Source: Akkermansiaceae bacterium UBA1506 (GTDB taxonomy: Bacteria; Verrucomicrobiota; Verrucomicrobiia; Verrucomicrobiales; DEV007). Taken from it: a stretch of DNA of 36,882 nucleotides. The notes beneath the pieces were generated by a model, which was given only the letters and a program-made list of their open reading frames with translations, had not been told where the DNA came from and did no database searches. The translations under genes were made by a program, and so were the position numbers. Positions 33,873 to 36,882 of the stretch are shown here, in pieces (the stretch's first letter is position 1; each line of letters begins with the position of its first letter). The DNA lies in NCBI GenBank assembly GCA_002323995.1, contig DCQY01000027.1, positions 92,991 to 129,872 of the forward strand, in the 5' to 3' direction.

Positions 33873-34820
33873 ATGCTGAAAAGATACTTTTTCCGCGTCG
33901 GTCTGGCAGCGGTAACTACTCTGGCCCTCGTCGGCTGTGGTGGCGATCCGTCCACGGCCGACCCTAATGACAACGCTTCCTCCGAAGGATCGGCAGGAGC
34001 AAATGCGGGGGTTTTCTACCTTTCGGCGATCCCGGACGAGAAAATCACTGATCAGAAAGTGAAGTTTGACAAGCTCGCCTCCTACCTGACTGATTCCTTG
34101 GGAGTCAAAACAGAGTTCGTCTTCTCCAAGGATTACGCTGACTCTGTGACAAAGTTCAAGAACGGTGAAGTCCACCTTGTCTGGTTCGGAGGTCTCTCCG
34201 GAGTGCAGGCTCGGATGGCAGTTCCGGGATCTCAGGCGATTGCCCAGGGTAAAGCTGATCCGAAATACAAGTCCTACATCATTGCGAACAAATCCACTGG
34301 TCTGGCGCCAGCAGATGAATTTCCGCAGGCGATTAAGGACATGACGTTTACGTTTGGCTCTCCTGGTTCGACTTCTGGTCGCCTTATGCCGACTTACTTC
34401 ATTATGCAGAACAATGGAGGGGTTCATCCCGACGAATGGTTTGCAGAGAAGCCCGGCTTTCAGATGAGCGGGGGACACGTTGCGACAGCTAACGCAGTTG
34501 CCGACGGCACCTACCAAACCGGAGGCATCAACTACAAGACGTACGACAGTTTGGTTGAGAGTGATCCTAAGATCGCAGAGAATACCGTAAAAATCTGGAC
34601 GACGCCTTTCTACGCCGACTACAATTTTACGATCCACCCTGAGGTCGAGAGTGCGTTCGGTGAAGGATTTATTAAAAGGGCGCAGGACGCACTTATTGCC
34701 GCACCCGCGGGATCAGATGCTCTTAAGGCGATAAACCGTGAGTCTATCATCCTCGCTAAGAATGAGGACTTCGATGGAATCAAGGACACGGCCATTCAGA
34801 TGGGCCTGATCGAAGAATAA
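33873..34820 (+). CDS. PhnD-like substrate-binding lipoprotein of putative selenium-oxyanion ABC transporter
   Basis: The 315-residue protein has a lipoprotein signal (lipobox LVGCGG, Cys22) and a PhnD-type fold: FYLSAIPDEKITDQKVKFDK, GEVHLVWFGGLSGVQAR, TFGSPGSTSGRLMPTYFI, IWTTPFYADYNFTIHPEV. PhnD proteins bind phosphonates or phosphite, but a subgroup found next to selenium genes is annotated as a putative selenate-binding protein (TIGR04553, from memory). The position directly after selA supports selenium-oxyanion uptake; the substrate is inference. ATPase and two permease genes follow without large gaps, in the order binding protein, ATPase, permease, permease. Confidence 0.85.
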   Translation: MLKRYFFRVGLAAVTTLALVGCGGDPSTADPNDNASSEGSAGANAGVFYLSAIPDEKITDQKVKFDKLASYLTDSLGVKTEFVFSKDYADSVTKFKNGEVHLVWFGGLSGVQARMAVPGSQAIAQGKADPKYKSYIIANKSTGLAPADEFPQAIKDMTFTFGSPGSTSGRLMPTYFIMQNNGGVHPDEWFAEKPGFQMSGGHVATANAVADGTYQTGGINYKTYDSLVESDPKIAENTVKIWTTPFYADYNFTIHPEVESAFGEGFIKRAQDALIAAPAGSDALKAINRESIILAKNEDFDGIKDTAIQMGLIEE

Positions 34821-34834
34821 TACGAAGATTTATT

Positions 34835-35608
34835 ATGTCCTCCGCTTTTGAACTCAACGGAGTGACGTGTCGATTTGGAGACCTCGTCGCAATTGACAAG
34901 GTCTCTTTGTCTATCGCGGAGGGAGAACAAGTCGCATTCATTGGGCCCAGTGGCAGTGGGAAAACGACCCTGATCCGACTCCTCAACACGACGGCAGTTC
35001 CCAGTGATGGTTCCTTATCCGTTCTCGGGTACATCATAGCAGACCAAAGCGTTGAGTCGTTGCGAGTCCTGCGTTCACGAGTTGGGACGATGCCTCAACA
35101 CCTTGGACTCGTTGAAAATCTGACCGCTATTCAAAACGTCATTTTAGGGCGCGGTGGACAACGCACTACTCTGCGGTCAATTCGTGATCTTATTATTCCC
35201 TCACGAAGTGATACCGAAAAGATCCATCAATTGCTCAGACGGGTTGGAATAGAGGAAAAGCTTTTCACGATGGTATCGAAGCTTTCAGGTGGGCAGAAGC
35301 AACGCGTCGCAATCGCCCGCGCTTTGTTTCAAGAGCCTGAGATCTTGTTGGCTGATGAACCGGTTTCGGCGGTAGACCCTGCTCGCGCACGGGACAGTGT
35401 CCGACTGCTGACTGAGCTTTCGGGAGAACTTGGTTTTACATTGTGCGTCAGTCTGCATCACCTCGAATTGGCGAAGGAGTTTTTTCCCCGGCTTATCGGC
35501 CTCCGTCAAGGACGCGTTGTTTTTGATGGAGCGCCCGACTCGCTAAAGGACCGGGAGTTGGAATCGCTTTACGAACTCACGGCGGACGAAATGATGGCTG
35601 ATGCGTGA
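34835..35608 (+). CDS. ABC transporter ATPase, PhnC-like
   Basis: The 257-residue protein is a complete ABC ATPase: Walker A GPSGSGKT (37-44), Q-loop MPQHLGLVENLT, signature LSGGQKQR (151-158), Walker B ILLADEP (171-177) and an H-loop histidine in VSLHHLELA. The N-terminus (FELNGVTCRFGDLVAIDKVS) is of the PhnC type. It powers the adjacent permeases for uptake of the substrate of the PhnD-like protein. It starts 14 bp after that gene. Confidence 0.95.
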   Translation: MSSAFELNGVTCRFGDLVAIDKVSLSIAEGEQVAFIGPSGSGKTTLIRLLNTTAVPSDGSLSVLGYIIADQSVESLRVLRSRVGTMPQHLGLVENLTAIQNVILGRGGQRTTLRSIRDLIIPSRSDTEKIHQLLRRVGIEEKLFTMVSKLSGGQKQRVAIARALFQEPEILLADEPVSAVDPARARDSVRLLTELSGELGFTLCVSLHHLELAKEFFPRLIGLRQGRVVFDGAPDSLKDRELESLYELTADEMMADA

Positions 35609-35686
35609 GCACTTTCTTTTTTGCTTTGAGAAAAAGATCCTGTTTTCTCGAGAAAATAGAGGACGGGAAGCTTCTTCTTGCTGGTA

Positions 35687-36565
35687 ATGGCGATGAATTC
35701 CACGATCGGAAAATGGGGACGTCGACGTTGGATTGTCCTTGGAATCGTGATTCTCTTCCTCCTATGTGCGAAGAGTCTCGGGCTGACGCCCGCTGGTTTA
35801 GTTCCTCCTGACGAAACCCGATGGGAGCGAGCCGGCGCCTTTTTTAAGGCTGCCTTAAGTCCGGCGATGGACTACCAGGATGAGAATGTTCCTGAGGATG
35901 CGCCACCGATTTGGTTTAAAGGGTTATACGGGCTTTTGCTGACGCTGAAGTTTGCTTTTGGGGGAATGAGTCTTGCCGTGCCGTTGGCGCTTATTATGGG
36001 TTTCTTTGGTTCCTCCTCATGGTGGCCGGAACCGAGGGGTTGGTTTCTTGATCTGTTTCTTCGTGGGATTTACTTTGCATTCCGGTTTCTGATGAGCCTT
36101 CTGCGGTCGATCCATGAATTGATTTGGGCGCTTCTGATTTTATCAGCTTTTGGGCTTTCTCCACTGGCAGGGATGATCGCTCTTGCCCTCCCGTTTTCAG
36201 GAACGCTAGGCAAGGTTTTTTCCGAATTAATTGATGAAGAATCCCGCGACGCCGCAGCGGCTTTGAAAGCGATCGGCCACCGACCGCTCCAGACATTTTT
36301 CGTGGGAACGCTGCCCGCGGCTCTGCCGAATCTAATCACTTATAGTCTCTATCGTTTCGAGTGTGCCTTGCGTTCTTCTGCCGTTCTCGGGTTCGTTGGT
36401 ATCGAGACGATTGGGCTCTACATCGAGCTTTCTCACGAGGAGTTTTATTACAACGAAGTCTGGACCTATTTTTACCTTCTCCTCGCTTTAATTGTGCTCG
36501 TCGATTTTTGGGGTGCCGGTGTGCGAGCTCGACTTAATTCTCACAAGGGGGCGTGCGAGGCATGA
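35687..36565 (+). CDS. ABC transporter permease, PhnE-like (first of two)
   Basis: The roughly 292-residue membrane protein has an N-terminal helix (RWIVLGIVILFLLCAKSLGL), then about five more helices, and the permease EAA-like loop (EESRDAAAALKAIGHRPLQT) that contacts the ATPase. The C-terminal block LRSSAVLGFVGIETIGLYI is typical of PhnE-type permeases. The ORF is open to TTG 35678; ATG 35687 or 35693 are both reasonable starts, and the 78-nt gap to the ATPase shows no ribosome site that decides between them. Its TGA overlaps the next ATG (ATGA), so translation is coupled. Confidence 0.9.
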   Translation: MAMNSTIGKWGRRRWIVLGIVILFLLCAKSLGLTPAGLVPPDETRWERAGAFFKAALSPAMDYQDENVPEDAPPIWFKGLYGLLLTLKFAFGGMSLAVPLALIMGFFGSSSWWPEPRGWFLDLFLRGIYFAFRFLMSLLRSIHELIWALLILSAFGLSPLAGMIALALPFSGTLGKVFSELIDEESRDAAAALKAIGHRPLQTFFVGTLPAALPNLITYSLYRFECALRSSAVLGFVGIETIGLYIELSHEEFYYNEVWTYFYLLLALIVLVDFWGAGVRARLNSHKGACEA

Positions 36566-36882
36566 GTGACCGTATTGATGAATTAAGACGTTCACGCGAG
36601 AAGAGTTGGTTTCTTCGCGTTAGCGCGATTCTCGTCTTGCTGGGTATACTTTGGGCATGGCTGACTAGTCGCCCTCTCCTGGGCAGGCTCTCGGCTGAGA
36701 GGAGATGGCTGAATTTTCAAAACTTTGCTGGAGAATTGGTTCCGTCACCCGTCCGAAAAAGCGGTCAGTGGGGTGAAGCGGGTCCCTGGGCAGGCGAACT
36801 TCTTCATGCGGGAGGTTTGGAAGCTCTGTGGACTACTCTCGGAATCGCGACAGTTGCGATTATTCTCTCAGCGGTTTTTGCG
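36562..36882 (+). CDS. ABC transporter permease, PhnE-like (second), cut by window end
   Basis: From ATG 36562 the frame is open for 107 codons to the window edge. It has an N-terminal helix (LRVSAILVLLGILWAWLTS), a periplasmic segment, and the start of the permease core (HAGGLEALWTTLGIATVAII). It overlaps the first permease by four bases and probably pairs with it as a heterodimer. The C-terminal half is outside the window. Confidence 0.9.
   Translation, partial: MSDRIDELRRSREKSWFLRVSAILVLLGILWAWLTSRPLLGRLSAERRWLNFQNFAGELVPSPVRKSGQWGEAGPWAGELLHAGGLEALWTTLGIATVAIILSAVFA

Noticed and set aside
35605..35811. ORF starting GTG 35605 between ATPase and permease
   Set aside because: It overlaps the permease in another frame and its product has no membrane or other recognisable feature.
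1..36882. CRISPR arrays, insertion sequences or phage genes
   Set aside because: No regularly spaced repeats, transposases, integrases or phage structural genes were seen on either strand.

Overview
The window looks like chromosomal DNA from a member of the Verrucomicrobiota (PVC group), probably free-living and aquatic. The evidence is the mix of families: a ThuA-domain secreted protein, an SHD1-thioredoxin protein, a DUF4175-type giant membrane protein in an operon with a squalene-cyclase-repeat protein and a TlpA-like redoxin, and few clear Shine-Dalgarno sites. The phylum call is inference from gene content; no rRNA or marker gene is present.

Layout. 1-5.5 kb: the 5' part of a rhomboid-like membrane gene (minus), then a glycine cleavage operon gcvT-gcvH-gcvP with a MutT/Nudix gene (plus). 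5.5-8.3 kb: a ThuA-domain secreted protein (minus), an integral membrane protein (plus), a strong bidirectional terminator, and a thioredoxin-like SELENOPROTEIN (minus) that looks like two ORFs because its active-site Sec is encoded by TGA. 8.4-15.4 kb: ordinary chromosomal genes, namely pyruvate kinase, trpE, a YycJ/WalJ-type metallo-hydrolase, a rhomboid protease and small membrane proteins. 15.4-23.9 kb: a tightly packed four-gene minus-strand operon (DUF4175-like, unknown secreted protein, cyclase-repeat protein, giant protein with C-terminal thioredoxin domain).

24.0-36.9 kb (end of window) is a selenium island. In order: a secreted HMA/MerP-like SELENOPROTEIN with a U-G-G-C motif (minus); mnmH/selU (tRNA 2-selenouridine synthase); a NifS/IscS-type cysteine desulfurase; two nearly identical selC (tRNA-Sec, anticodon UCA) copies in a 157-bp direct repeat flanking a small secreted-protein gene; an outer-membrane barrel protein and a sialidase-fold secreted protein; senB (selenosugar synthase); divergently selD, itself a SELENOPROTEIN (Sec22); a selA leader containing an in-frame UGA with a SECIS-like hairpin; selA; and a PhnD/PhnC/PhnE-like ABC transporter of the type associated with selenium loci, cut by the window end. 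No selB is present here.

Working together: the transporter would import a selenium oxyanion, the desulfurase may help deliver reduced Se, and SelD makes selenophosphate. That pool would feed three sinks: Sec-tRNA (SelA + selC), 2-selenouridine in tRNA (MnmH) and a selenosugar (SenB). Three UGA codons (thioredoxin-like, HMA-like, SelD) lie upstream of bacterial SECIS-like hairpins whose apical loops begin AG followed by G/U. A fourth hairpin of the same type sits in the selA leader directly after an in-frame UGA. It is the best candidate for something undescribed: a Sec-sensing leader peptide or a micro-selenoprotein.
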